From Achromobacter arsenitoxydans SY8 (GTDB lineage Bacteria; Pseudomonadota; Gammaproteobacteria; Burkholderiales; Burkholderiaceae_B): a DNA stretch of 64,000 nucleotides. Made by a program: the position numbers and the translations under genes. Below, piece after piece: positions 30,084-37,823 of this stretch. Position 1 is the stretch's first letter; the number at the start of each line of letters is the position of its first letter. The notes under the pieces were generated by a model. The model saw nothing but the letters and a program-made list of their open reading frames with translations, did not search any database and was not told the origin of the DNA. The stretch is taken from positions 1 through 64,000 of the forward strand of contig NZ_AGUF01000056.1 of assembly GCF_000236785.1 (NCBI RefSeq). The letters run 5' to 3'.

Positions 30084-31075
30084 GGACCGCTATGAAATCC
30101 GCGCTGCTGGTGGCTGCCGCGCTGTTGGCCGGCTATGCGGGATCGGCGCGGGCGAGCAGCTGCACGCTGGGCGCCGGCACGACGGGCACGATGGACTTCG
30201 GCACGGTCAATCCGCTGTTGCCCGGCGATACGGTGAACGACGGCGGGCAGATCGCCGTGACCTGCAATTTCACGGTCCTGGCCATCGGCGCGCGGCTGTG
30301 CTTCAGCCTGGGGGTGGGCAACACCAGCCCGTCCGTGGCGGCCCGCGCCATGGGGGCGGGAACGAACCGGATGAACTACAACCTGTACACGGATCCCGCC
30401 CGCAGCCAGGTCTGGGGCGCGGCGACGGCCGGGCAGCCCACGTCCGTCACGCTGACCGGGCCGCTGCTGGGGGGCGGCAACGTATCCACCACCTTCAGGT
30501 TTTACGGCAAGATCCCCGGCGGCCAGTCTTCGGTGCCCACCGTGGCCAACGCCAATACGCCCTATAGCGAAACCTATGCCACCACCGGCAGGCTGGACGT
30601 GCTGTTCGGATTGCTTTCGGGCCTGTCGAACTGCCCGCTGGCGGCGCCCACCCAGCGGATCACGATCCCTCTGGTGGTTCGGGCGACGGTACAGAAGAAC
30701 TGCACCATCAGCGCGACCGATATGGCGTTTCCCGCAAGGGGCACGCTGACCAGCGCCGTCACGGCGTCCAGCCAGATCAGCGTCCGATGCACCAACGCCA
30801 ACGCGTTTTCCGTGGCCTTGAACGGCGGCTCGGTGGCCGGCAATGTGTCGGCGCGCAGGATGAAGCACGCGACCGCCGCCGATACGGTAGGCTATCAGCT
30901 CTATCAGGACGCCGCCTATGCGACCGTCTGGGGCGATGCCTCGGGCGGCGCGCCGCGGGCGGGCGTGGGCACCGGCGCCAACCAGACGTTTACGGTGTAC
31001 GGCCGCGTGCCGGCGCAGCCGACGCCGCGGCCGGGCGCCTACAAGGACGTCATCACGGCGACCATCACCTTCTGA
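30080..31075 (+). CDS. Two-domain SCPU fimbrial tip subunit/adhesin (CsuE-like)
   Basis: A 331-aa secreted protein: signal peptide (ALLVAAALLAGYAGSARAS), then two tandem SCPU-like domains. The first spans about 26-205 and has cysteines in SSCTLGAG and VTCNF plus YNLYTDPARSQVWG. The second, about 210-331, has NCTISATDMAFPARGTL, VRCTN and VGYQLYQDAAYATVWGD. The two-domain form matches CsuE, the tip adhesin of archaic pili, where the N-terminal domain binds hydrophobic surfaces. It is translationally coupled to the usher gene and ends the operon. The CsuA and CsuB minor pilins of Acinetobacter are missing. Confidence 0.85.
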   Translation: MRTAMKSALLVAAALLAGYAGSARASSCTLGAGTTGTMDFGTVNPLLPGDTVNDGGQIAVTCNFTVLAIGARLCFSLGVGNTSPSVAARAMGAGTNRMNYNLYTDPARSQVWGAATAGQPTSVTLTGPLLGGGNVSTTFRFYGKIPGGQSSVPTVANANTPYSETYATTGRLDVLFGLLSGLSNCPLAAPTQRITIPLVVRATVQKNCTISATDMAFPARGTLTSAVTASSQISVRCTNANAFSVALNGGSVAGNVSARRMKHATAADTVGYQLYQDAAYATVWGDASGGAPRAGVGTGANQTFTVYGRVPAQPTPRPGAYKDVITATITF

Positions 31076-31093
31076 ACGCCGGCCGGACAGGCC

Positions 31094-33157
31094 TTATGCC
31101 TGGCCGGGCGCCGGCCGGGGCTTGACCGGCCAGAACAGCGTGGCGGGCCGTTGCCAGATACGCTGCCGCACGCCGGCCGACAGCGAATCGCGATCGCCGC
31201 GGCGCAGGTCGCGGGAACGCAAGGCCACGTTGAAGGCCAGCGCAAAGCTCACGACCACATTGAGCACGCCGGTCGCCGCGGTGCCGGCCACCGCCAGCCA
31301 GAAGGCCTGGGTATGCACGATCTCCCAGCCCAGCGTGCCCAGCGCGGCGCCGATCTGCCCCGCGCTGAGCGTCACGTGGCGCACTTCGACGTGCGGGCCG
31401 AAGAAGCTCACGATGGCCGGTCCGATGCCCAGCATCAGGCCCAGCGATACGTTGCCCGCGATGCCGGAGATATGGCGCTGCCAGAATCCTGCCCAGCGCA
31501 CCGCGCCGCGCTCGCCAAAGAGCTGCCGCGTGCGCCGGTCGTACGCCATCACGTCGTGCACCCGGTGCAGCGCGAACCAGTTGTCGGCCCAGCCGGCGAT
31601 CAGGCTGGACAGCCAGAGCAGCACGCCGGTCGCGGCCGCGTAGATCGGCGTGGGGCCCCAGATAGAGAACGAATCCAGGGTCTCGCTTGCCTTGTCCGCG
31701 CTGATCAGGGGGTGGTTCAGCATGTGCGCGGCCACCCATTGCACGGCCCAGGCCATGGGGAACACGACGGCCAGGTTGCCCAGGATGGCCGCCGCGTTCG
31801 ACCGGATCATGGACAGCGTGTCGTCCAGGAAGGCTTCGCGCCCTTCGGGCGTGTAGGCCGCGTCCAGGCGGTGGGCCAGCGCCGGCCCCGTCATGGCGGG
31901 CTGCTTGGTGGCCAGCGTGAAGTGCGCGAACTGGATCACCAGAAAGCCGCCGGCATAGTTCAGCGACGCCAGCAGGCCCTCGATGAACTTGTCCAGGTGC
32001 AGCGATACGATGAAGAACTTCAGGTAGACCGTGAACACCATGACGAAGCCCCCGCCCAGCGACGCCTTCAGCATGTCCAGGTATTCGACCGTGTCGCGGG
32101 CGATGTAGTGTTCGCCGGTTTCGGCGGTGCGCTCCATCACGCGTCGCGCCAGTTGCGCGAACGACGACGAGGCCAGGTGGCGGATGCTGCTGCGCGCCTG
32201 CGTGGACCGGATCAGTTCCGCGATCAGGTGCACGTACTTGTGGCGTTGTGTCGGGTCGACCCATACGCTGAGCAGCAGCTCGATGCGCGCCAGGCGCAGT
32301 TTCATGCGTTCGATCTGGAAGACCACCTCGACCGATACGCCGTTCTGTTCGAGCTCGTCGTACACGCCCTGGGCGGCCGCGCGGCAGCCGTCCAGCAGGG
32401 CCCGGAACACGTTCAGCCGCCGCCCGAACACATCGCGCGGCGTGCCGGGCGGACTGTCGCAGAGTTCGGTCGCGGCGCCGGCCAGCGCAAAGAAGGGCGT
32501 GTCCTGCACACGCCCTGGCAGACGGGAGCGGATGTCCTGGCTGAGCCCCGTGGCGCGCACCTGGCTGACCAGCACCTGGATGCTGCTGGTCAGTGCCTGC
32601 TCCAGTCTGGGGGACAACGCTTCCGGCGCGGTGGGATCCGCGTGCTCGCGGCCGTCTTCCACGCGCAGCAGCGCGCGCAGGCGCGCCAGCGTCGCGTCGT
32701 CCAGCGATTCGACCCATTGCGCATCGCCGGCCCGGCGGAAGATCAGCGAGAACAGGCTGAACATGTCTCCGCGGTTGGGAGGCGGAGGCAGCAGGCGCGC
32801 CTGCGCGCGGTCCCAGAATTCGCCCCAGAAGCCCGGGTGCGAGGCAACGCCCGTGTCGCACAGCAGCGACGTGGGATCGTTGTCGGCCAGCAGCGAGCGC
32901 AGCGTGGCGGCTACCGGGGCGGCCAGCACGGGATTGTTCTCGAGCACCTGCAGCAGATAGCGCAGGCGGGCATGCTGCGGGTGCCTGCCGTCCTGCGCCG
33001 GCTCATTGCCGGGCCGGTTCAGCCAGCGGCACAGGTCCACCATCCACAGGTTTCGATCGCCCAGCGGGGCCTGCGGATCGGCATTGGACAGGATGACGTC
33101 CAGCTGCGGCCCGCCATGCCGCGAAGCCCGCCATTTGCGCCAGAGGGAGGTAAGCAT
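31094..33157 (-). CDS. 'Gcr'/SpecificRecomb family integral membrane protein (annotated elsewhere as site-specific recombinase)
   Basis: A 687-aa protein matching in length and character the proteobacterial family labelled site-specific recombinase (Gcr-like). The N-terminal half (about 1-330) is soluble and helical; the C-terminal half has several hydrophobic segments (FVMVFTVYLKFFIVSLH, NYAGGFLVIQFAHF, ILGNLAVVFPMAWAV, YAAATGVLLWLSSLIAGWA, VSLGLMLGIGPAIVSFFG, FWLAVAGTAATGVLNVVVSF). I find no serine- or tyrosine-recombinase catalytic motif, so a membrane role seems more likely than recombination. It is followed on the same strand by an MFS gene whose stop is 16 bp before its start, so the two may be cotranscribed. 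Confidence 0.7.
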   Translation of the reverse strand: MLTSLWRKWRASRHGGPQLDVILSNADPQAPLGDRNLWMVDLCRWLNRPGNEPAQDGRHPQHARLRYLLQVLENNPVLAAPVAATLRSLLADNDPTSLLCDTGVASHPGFWGEFWDRAQARLLPPPPNRGDMFSLFSLIFRRAGDAQWVESLDDATLARLRALLRVEDGREHADPTAPEALSPRLEQALTSSIQVLVSQVRATGLSQDIRSRLPGRVQDTPFFALAGAATELCDSPPGTPRDVFGRRLNVFRALLDGCRAAAQGVYDELEQNGVSVEVVFQIERMKLRLARIELLLSVWVDPTQRHKYVHLIAELIRSTQARSSIRHLASSSFAQLARRVMERTAETGEHYIARDTVEYLDMLKASLGGGFVMVFTVYLKFFIVSLHLDKFIEGLLASLNYAGGFLVIQFAHFTLATKQPAMTGPALAHRLDAAYTPEGREAFLDDTLSMIRSNAAAILGNLAVVFPMAWAVQWVAAHMLNHPLISADKASETLDSFSIWGPTPIYAAATGVLLWLSSLIAGWADNWFALHRVHDVMAYDRRTRQLFGERGAVRWAGFWQRHISGIAGNVSLGLMLGIGPAIVSFFGPHVEVRHVTLSAGQIGAALGTLGWEIVHTQAFWLAVAGTAATGVLNVVVSFALAFNVALRSRDLRRGDRDSLSAGVRQRIWQRPATLFWPVKPRPAPGQA

Positions 33158-33173
33158 GGACGGACCTCGCGGG

Positions 33174-34865
33174 TCATAGGGATTCGGGATGGCGGCGCAA
33201 GGAAAAGCCCTGCGCTTCGTTCATGGCCAGATAGCTGACGTTGCGCGACACCACCGGCGGCTGGTCGCCTGCATGCAGGGCCCGCAGCTCGTCCAGCACC
33301 ATCTTGTCGGCCAGCGTCATGCGGTCGATCATGCGCAGGTATTGCATCCAGCTTTCCACCAGGAACATTTCGCGCCAGACGCCCTCGCGCTCCAGGTCGC
33401 GGAACAACTGCCACTGCTGCGCGCCGTTGCGCAGGCGCAGCTGCCGCAGCGGCCGCGCCGCGTGGATCAGCGCCGGAAGCTTGTCCTGGTTGATCAGGTA
33501 TTCCACGGCGACCAGCACCGTGCCGTGCTGGGTATTGAAGCCCGCCGCGGCCAGGGCCGGTTCCGCGTCTTCGGCGCGCGCCAGCGACTGCGTATCCACG
33601 TGTTCGGGCATGCGCGACCGAAACAGCAGCGCCACGGTGACGCCCAGCATGATGCCGGCCGCCGACAGCGCGCCGGACACGCCCATCGTCCCGGCGAAGT
33701 GGCCCCACATGAAAGAGCCGGCCGCCAGACCGCCGAAGATCGCGGTCTGGTACAGGGCCAGGGCGCGCGCCTTCACCCAGTCGGGAACCAGCAGCTGGAC
33801 GGTGGTGTTGTAGGTGGCCAGCACGCCGATCCAGCAACTGCCCGACAGCAGCAGCGCCGGGAAAGCCACCCACAGGGTGTTGGTCAGGCCCAGGGCCAGC
33901 AGGCAGGCGGCCAGTGCGGCGGCGGCCACGCTGATCAGCCCGCTGGCGCCCCAGGCGGCCCGGGCGCGGCGCACCAACGCGCTGCCCAGGATGGCGCCCA
34001 CGCCCAGCGCGCCCAGCATGTAGCCATACAGCAGCGCGCTGCCTTCTTCGTGTTCGTGCGCCAGCAGCGGCAACAGCGCCCACAGCGCGCTGGCCGACAG
34101 TCCGAAAGCGAACGATCGCAGCATCACCACGCGCGTCACGGTGGAGTGCTGGGTATAGCGCACCGCGGCCACGACGCCCTCGAACAGGCGTTCGGGTGGC
34201 AGGCGGCGTTCGGGCAGGTCGCGCTTCCAGCGCCAGATCGCCCAGATCAGGCTGCCGTAGCAGAAGCAGTTCAACAGGAAGACCCAGGACGCGCCCATGG
34301 CGCCCAGCAGCAGGCCGCCGATGGCGGGGCCCACCGCCCGCGCCACGTTGAAGTTCACGCTGTTCAGCAGCACCGCGCTGCCGACGTGGGCGCGCGGCAC
34401 CTGCTCGCCCACGGCCGCCTGCCACGCGGGGGTGACGATGGCGCTGCCGATGGCGATGCAGAACACCGACGCGATCAGCGTGATGGGGTGCAGCAGACCG
34501 GCAAAGGCCAGCACGGTGATGAAGATGCCGCCGGCCAGCTCCAGCAGCATGCCGGCCAGCATGACCTTGCGGCGGTCGTAGTTGTCCGCCAGCACGCCGG
34601 TCAGGATGGACAGCGCCACCAGAGGGAAGGCGGCGGCCACCTGGATCATGGCGACCATCAGGGGGCTGCTCTGCTCGGTGGTGATGATCCAGGCGGCGGC
34701 GACGGATTGCGCCCAGGTGCCCAGGTTGGCGAAGAGGTTCGCGATCCAGATGATGCGGAAGGCGGGAAAGGCAAAGGGGGAAAGCGTGCTGACCTGCAGG
34801 ACAGGGGCGGGGGCGGCCGGCGGGTCGGCCGGCAGGTCGGTGGAGGCCGAAACAGGCTGCAGCAT
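33174..34865 (-). CDS. MFS_3 family transporter with C-terminal ABM-like domain
   Basis: A 563-aa protein. After a proline/alanine-rich N-terminus it has an MFS_3-type (EntS-like) transporter core: FRIIWIANLFANLGTWAQSVAAAWIITT, AVALSILTGVLADNYDRRKVML-type motif A and NSVNFNVARAVGPAIGGLLLG. About 12 membrane segments end near residue 415. The last 120 or so residues are soluble and resemble the antibiotic-biosynthesis-monooxygenase-like (dimeric alpha-beta barrel) tail of this subfamily: VAVEYLINQD, RNGAQQWQLFRDLEREGVW, REMFLVESWMQYL and RMTLADK. The substrate is unknown. The start at 34865 (MLQPVSAS) is chosen; the frame extends upstream without family character. Confidence 0.8.
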   Translation of the reverse strand: MLQPVSASTDLPADPPAAPAPVLQVSTLSPFAFPAFRIIWIANLFANLGTWAQSVAAAWIITTEQSSPLMVAMIQVAAAFPLVALSILTGVLADNYDRRKVMLAGMLLELAGGIFITVLAFAGLLHPITLIASVFCIAIGSAIVTPAWQAAVGEQVPRAHVGSAVLLNSVNFNVARAVGPAIGGLLLGAMGASWVFLLNCFCYGSLIWAIWRWKRDLPERRLPPERLFEGVVAAVRYTQHSTVTRVVMLRSFAFGLSASALWALLPLLAHEHEEGSALLYGYMLGALGVGAILGSALVRRARAAWGASGLISVAAAALAACLLALGLTNTLWVAFPALLLSGSCWIGVLATYNTTVQLLVPDWVKARALALYQTAIFGGLAAGSFMWGHFAGTMGVSGALSAAGIMLGVTVALLFRSRMPEHVDTQSLARAEDAEPALAAAGFNTQHGTVLVAVEYLINQDKLPALIHAARPLRQLRLRNGAQQWQLFRDLEREGVWREMFLVESWMQYLRMIDRMTLADKMVLDELRALHAGDQPPVVSRNVSYLAMNEAQGFSLRRHPESL

Positions 34866-35085
34866 GAGTGCCTTGTGCGGGGCGCGGACGAGGCGCTTTT
34901 TCCGCGCGTGGTCTGGGTCGGTCAATGGTACGCCCAAGGCAGGCCGGTTTGGGGGCTCCTCGCGCTTTTCTATGGGCCTTCCCTGGTACCCTGCCCGTGG
35001 CGTGGCCCTGACGGCCGCGCGCATTGGCCTGGCCGCGCCCTATTGGACGCGCGCCGCAGTTTCACTATTTACGTTTGCTGATTCA

Positions 35086-35517
35086 ATGACCCTGACTTTC
35101 AACGGGCGCGCGTTCGCCGCCCTGCTTGCCGTGACGGCCGTGCTGGCGGCCATCGCCACCCTGGGCGCGCCCTATCCCTTCCTGCGGGGTTTCGTGGGCG
35201 ACGTGGTGGCCGTGGGCTGGGCGTACCTGCTGTACCGCAGCTTCATCCGGGCAGGCGTGCTGCCCCTGGCGCTGGCGGCGCTGTTCACGGGATACGCCGT
35301 GGAACTGGGCCAGTACCTGGCCCGGCAATACGGCTGGCGCTTCGAGCAACCGGTGCTGCGGGTCGTCTTCGGCAGCGTGCCGGACTGGTGGGACGTGCTG
35401 GCCTACACCGTGGGCTTCGCGCTGGTGCTGATGCTGGCCGGCGGCCAGGCGCGCCGCCAGCGGAGCGCTGCGCTGCGCGATGCCCGCATGCAGGTCAGCC
35501 TGCGAGCAAGGCGCTAG
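35086..35517 (+). CDS. DUF2809 family small membrane protein
   Basis: A 143-aa protein with about four hydrophobic segments: FAALLAVTAVLAAIATLG, VGDVVAVGWAYLLYRSFI, LPLALAALFTGYAVELGQY and DVLAYTVGFALVLMLAG. The pattern RGFVGDVVAV, then AVELGQYL, then VFGSVPDWWDVLAYTVG fits DUF2809, whose function is unknown. The ATG at 35086 is preferred; the open frame upstream overlaps the divergent MFS gene. The basic C-terminus (QARRQRS...) is cytosolic. It stands alone. Confidence 0.7.
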   Translation: MTLTFNGRAFAALLAVTAVLAAIATLGAPYPFLRGFVGDVVAVGWAYLLYRSFIRAGVLPLALAALFTGYAVELGQYLARQYGWRFEQPVLRVVFGSVPDWWDVLAYTVGFALVLMLAGGQARRQRSAALRDARMQVSLRARR

Positions 35518-35565
35518 CCGCCGCATTTCTGCCCGGGGCGTCGGCGCCCGGGCTCAAACCTGGTT

Positions 35566-35784
35566 TCAACCGGCCTGGCAGACCGTGTCGTCGCGCTTTT
35601 GCGCCCGCACGGCGCTTGCGGCTGCGCGCAGCGGCTGCAGGCGGGCGTTGCGGAAAGGCGCCAGGCATTCAGCCCAGGACGAGGGAAACAGCGGGGTCGC
35701 ATGGCGGACGGCATCGCGGCGGGCGTAGTGGGCAAGCAATTGCTGGCCGATCGGGGTGTCTCCAAGGGGATGGCGGGTGTTCAT
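35566..35784 (-). CDS. Small hypothetical protein (72 aa)
   Basis: A possible 72-aa protein starting MNTRHPLGDTPIGQQLL, preceded by GGAAATACC (weak Shine-Dalgarno) and by a lower-GC region that could be a promoter. It contains HYARRDAVRHATPLFPSSW and a C-terminal alanine/arginine-rich part; no family is recognised. The frame is open upstream to 35865. It lies between DUF2809 and the HDO operon. Weakly supported. Confidence 0.4.
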   Translation of the reverse strand: MNTRHPLGDTPIGQQLLAHYARRDAVRHATPLFPSSWAECLAPFRNARLQPLRAAASAVRAQKRDDTVCQAG

Positions 35785-35943
35785 GGTATTTCCGTATTGC
35801 ATTAAAAGTGTATTCATTGTACGGGTTTGCCCCCGTTGCGTCCAGCCCAGGTCATTGCATGGCAAGTGCTTGATCTGAAAGAAACTGTCCCTGTTTTAAG
35901 TGTGTTTCTCCGGGATTGCCCTAGCAGTTCAAAACAGTAGACG

Positions 35944-35957
35944 GTATACAATGTTCA
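35944..35957 (+). promoter_or_regulatory. Candidate GntR/FCD operator upstream of the HDO operon
   Basis: GTATACAATGTTCA lies 55 bp before the HDO start. The same 14 bases occur at 41224-41237 before the aldehyde dehydrogenase operon. With the GntR/FCD gene between the two operons and GTATAC-containing sites before the other cluster genes, this is the likely regulator-binding site. Confidence 0.7.
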
Positions 35958-36011
35958 CCATGCCGGGCTTCGACAGGCCTGGAATTTCTCCCACTGGACC
36001 TGGAGCGAGTC

Positions 36012-36743
36012 ATGGCAGAACTGATGAACCGAGATGAATTCCGTACCGCGCTGGAAAACGCGATCAAGGGCAAGAGCGCCAACGCCTCTCCCTTCTCCAT
36101 AGCCTGGGCCGAGGGCAAGCTCAGCCGCGAACACCTGTCCCGCTGGGCCGAGAACCACTACCACTACGTGGGACCGTTCGCCGACTACCTGGGCTATCTG
36201 TACGCCCGCACCCCCGACACCTATACCGAGGCCAAGGATTTCCTGCTGGCCAACATGTACGAAGAGGAAATCGGGGGCGACCGCCACACCGACCTGCTGA
36301 TCCGCTTCGCCGAAGCCTGCGGCACCACCCGCGAAAGGGTGACCAATCCGGACAACATGTCGCCCACCACGCGCGCCCTGCAGAGCTGGTGTTACGCCGT
36401 GGCCATGCGAGAAGACCCGATTGTCGCGGTGGCCGGCCTGGTGGTGGGCCTGGAATCCCAGGTGCCGTCCATCTACCGCAAGCAGACGCCGACGCTGCGC
36501 GAAAAGTATGGCTTCACCGACGAAGAAGTGGAGTTCTTCGATTTGCACATCGTGTCCGATGAAATCCACGGCGAACGCGGCTACCAGATCGTGCTGGAGC
36601 ACGCCAACACGGTCGAACTGCAGCAGCGCTGCCTGAAGATCTGCGAGATCGGCGCACAGATGCGGCTGCTCTACACCACGGCCCTCTACACCGACTACGT
36701 GCAGCATGAAATCAAGCTGCCCGAACTGGGCCTTGCCGCCTGA
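36012..36743 (+). CDS. Haem-oxygenase-like di-iron oxidase (HDO; TenA/PqqC-like fold)
   Basis: A 243-aa all-helical protein of the TenA/PqqC/CADD group. A complete HDO metal-ligand set is visible: Glu85 and His92 (in YEEEIGGDRH), Glu148 (VVGLES), and His179, Asp183, His186 (DLHIVSDEIHGE). The E-x6-H and H-x3-D-x2-H spacings equal those I recall for the Chlamydia enzyme CADD (E81, H88, E142, H174, D178, H181). This argues for an O2-activating di-iron oxidase, not a thiaminase or PqqC. The substrate is unknown; HDOs catalyse N-oxygenation, decarboxylative desaturation and C-C cleavage. It heads a tight operon with two ferredoxins, implying ferredoxin-supplied electrons, and carries the shared operator 55 bp upstream. 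Confidence 0.85.
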   Translation: MAELMNRDEFRTALENAIKGKSANASPFSIAWAEGKLSREHLSRWAENHYHYVGPFADYLGYLYARTPDTYTEAKDFLLANMYEEEIGGDRHTDLLIRFAEACGTTRERVTNPDNMSPTTRALQSWCYAVAMREDPIVAVAGLVVGLESQVPSIYRKQTPTLREKYGFTDEEVEFFDLHIVSDEIHGERGYQIVLEHANTVELQQRCLKICEIGAQMRLLYTTALYTDYVQHEIKLPELGLAA

Positions 36744-36809
36744 CACCCCGCGCGCGGCCGCCCGGCTTACGCCGGCGGCCGCCGGACCGCAGCTCCTGGA
36801 CGAAGACTC

Positions 36810-37109
36810 ATGCCTACCGTTGTGTTTCATAAAGGCGGCCAGACCTACACCGATGTGGTGAAGGACAACACCAACCTGGTGGTGCGGGCCGGCATCAAGC
36901 AGTTTCCGTTTCCGCATCTGCGCTACGAATGCGGCATGGGAAAGTGCGCCAAATGCGCCTGCCGAGTCCTGTCTGGGGCCGAGCACCTGCCCCCGGTGAA
37001 CTGGAAGGAAAAAAAGCAGCTGGGCGACCGCGTCGACCAGGGCTACCGGCTGGCGTGCCAGCTCTGGCTCAATAGCGATATCGAGCTGACGCAGGATGTG
37101 GAGGCATAG
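36810..37109 (+). CDS. Plant-type [2Fe-2S] ferredoxin (first of two)
   Basis: A 99-aa soluble ferredoxin. The cluster ligands are Cys41, Cys46 and Cys49 (CGMGKCAKC) with Cys83 (RLACQL); Cys51 is extra. The C-x4-C-x2-C...C pattern is that of plant/adrenodoxin-like fer2 proteins. It starts MPTVVFHKGGQTY with a Shine-Dalgarno-like CTGGACGAAGA before the ATG. It lies 66 bp after the HDO gene and 5 bp before the 108-aa gene. It is expected to carry electrons from a reductase, probably the fused one at 43287-44294, to the di-iron oxidase. Confidence 0.88.
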   Translation: MPTVVFHKGGQTYTDVVKDNTNLVVRAGIKQFPFPHLRYECGMGKCAKCACRVLSGAEHLPPVNWKEKKQLGDRVDQGYRLACQLWLNSDIELTQDVEA

Positions 37110-37114
37110 CGGCC

Positions 37115-37441
37115 ATGGAATCCACCTACGTGATCCTGACCTCCAAGCCCGGCGTCTTCCGCACTGAGGCGGGCGACGGGGCCGACATCATCGAAACCTA
37201 CGACTACGTGTTCTACGGCCGCGCGCTGGCGGTCTTCAGCATTGCCTTGCTGCGCCGCGAGATCAAGCTGGTCGTCACCGAGGAAACGCCGCCGTACGTG
37301 GTCAACCACGTGCCGTCCAAGTTCCTGGAAAAGTTCGCGTCGGTCGACGCCGCCCGCAAGGAGCTGGCGCACTTGACGCGTTTTGGCAGCATGGAGTCGG
37401 CGTTGACGCTGAGGTCCGGCGCCATCGCCGCGGAGCACTGA
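37115..37441 (+). CDS. Unrecognised 108-aa protein between two ferredoxin genes
   Basis: A soluble 108-aa protein without cysteine, signal peptide or membrane segment. It begins MESTYVILTSKPGVFRTEAG and contains YDYVFYGRALAVFSIALL, IKLVVTEETPPYVVNHVPSK and a C-terminal helix FASVDAARKELAHLTRFG. I do not recognise a family. Genes are packed (5 bp after ferredoxin 1, 4 bp before ferredoxin 2), so it is surely cotranslated with them. By analogy with effector proteins of multicomponent di-iron monooxygenases it might regulate or couple the oxidase, but that is speculation. Confidence 0.8.
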   Translation: MESTYVILTSKPGVFRTEAGDGADIIETYDYVFYGRALAVFSIALLRREIKLVVTEETPPYVVNHVPSKFLEKFASVDAARKELAHLTRFGSMESALTLRSGAIAAEH

Positions 37442-37445
37442 ACAC

Positions 37446-37790
37446 ATGGTCCAGATTACTTTCATCTCGAACGGCGGCATGGTCGCGACCGCGCCGGAGA
37501 ACAGCAATCTGCTGCGGGTGTCGCTAAAAGAAAAGGGCGGCATCCCGTTCAAGTGCGGGGGCGGCCTGTGCGGCACCTGCAAATGCCGGATCGAAGAGGG
37601 GCTGGAGAACACCGACGCCATCAAGCCCAAGGAACGCAAACACCTGCGGCCCGAGGACTTCGAGGCCGGCTACCGCATGGCCTGCCAGACCTTCGTGAAC
37701 GGGGACGTCAAGGTGTCGTGGGTAGTGCAGAACGGCAAGGGTATTGTCGTTGGCGCGGCGCCCGGCCCCGTGGAGGCCGCCACGACCTAG
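37446..37790 (+). CDS. Plant-type [2Fe-2S] ferredoxin (second of two)
   Basis: A 114-aa ferredoxin starting MVQITFISNGGMVATAP. Ligands are Cys37, Cys42 and Cys45 (CGGGLCGTC) and Cys80 (RMACQT), with an extra Cys47. The sequence differs widely from the first ferredoxin (36810-37109), so this is not a recent duplication. A C-terminal extension (VVQNGKGIVVGAAPGP) follows the fer2 fold. It is the last gene of the HDO operon and is convergent with the GntR gene 33 bp away. Two distinct ferredoxins beside one oxidase may serve different electron-transfer steps or partners. Confidence 0.88.
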   Translation: MVQITFISNGGMVATAPENSNLLRVSLKEKGGIPFKCGGGLCGTCKCRIEEGLENTDAIKPKERKHLRPEDFEAGYRMACQTFVNGDVKVSWVVQNGKGIVVGAAPGPVEAATT

Positions 37791-37823
37791 CGGCGGCAGG
37801 GCGGCCGCCCGCCGCCCGCGGAT

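Noticed and set aside
31094-33157. Mobile element carrying a site-specific recombinase
   Set aside because: No attachment sites, flanking repeats or recombinase motifs are seen; the protein is probably membrane-bound.
32127-35081. Long plus-strand frames opposite the recombinase-like and MFS genes
   Set aside because: Antisense shadows with Arg/Gln/His-rich composition and no start-site signal; the minus-strand proteins have clear family motifs.
36012-36743. TenA (thiaminase II) or PqqC identity for the HDO gene
   Set aside because: No thiamine or PQQ genes lie nearby, and the full di-iron ligand set with HDO spacing is present alongside ferredoxins.
37791-37823. GC-rich hairpin between the ferredoxin and GntR genes
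   Set aside because: It can fold but has no T-tract and simply reflects local composition.
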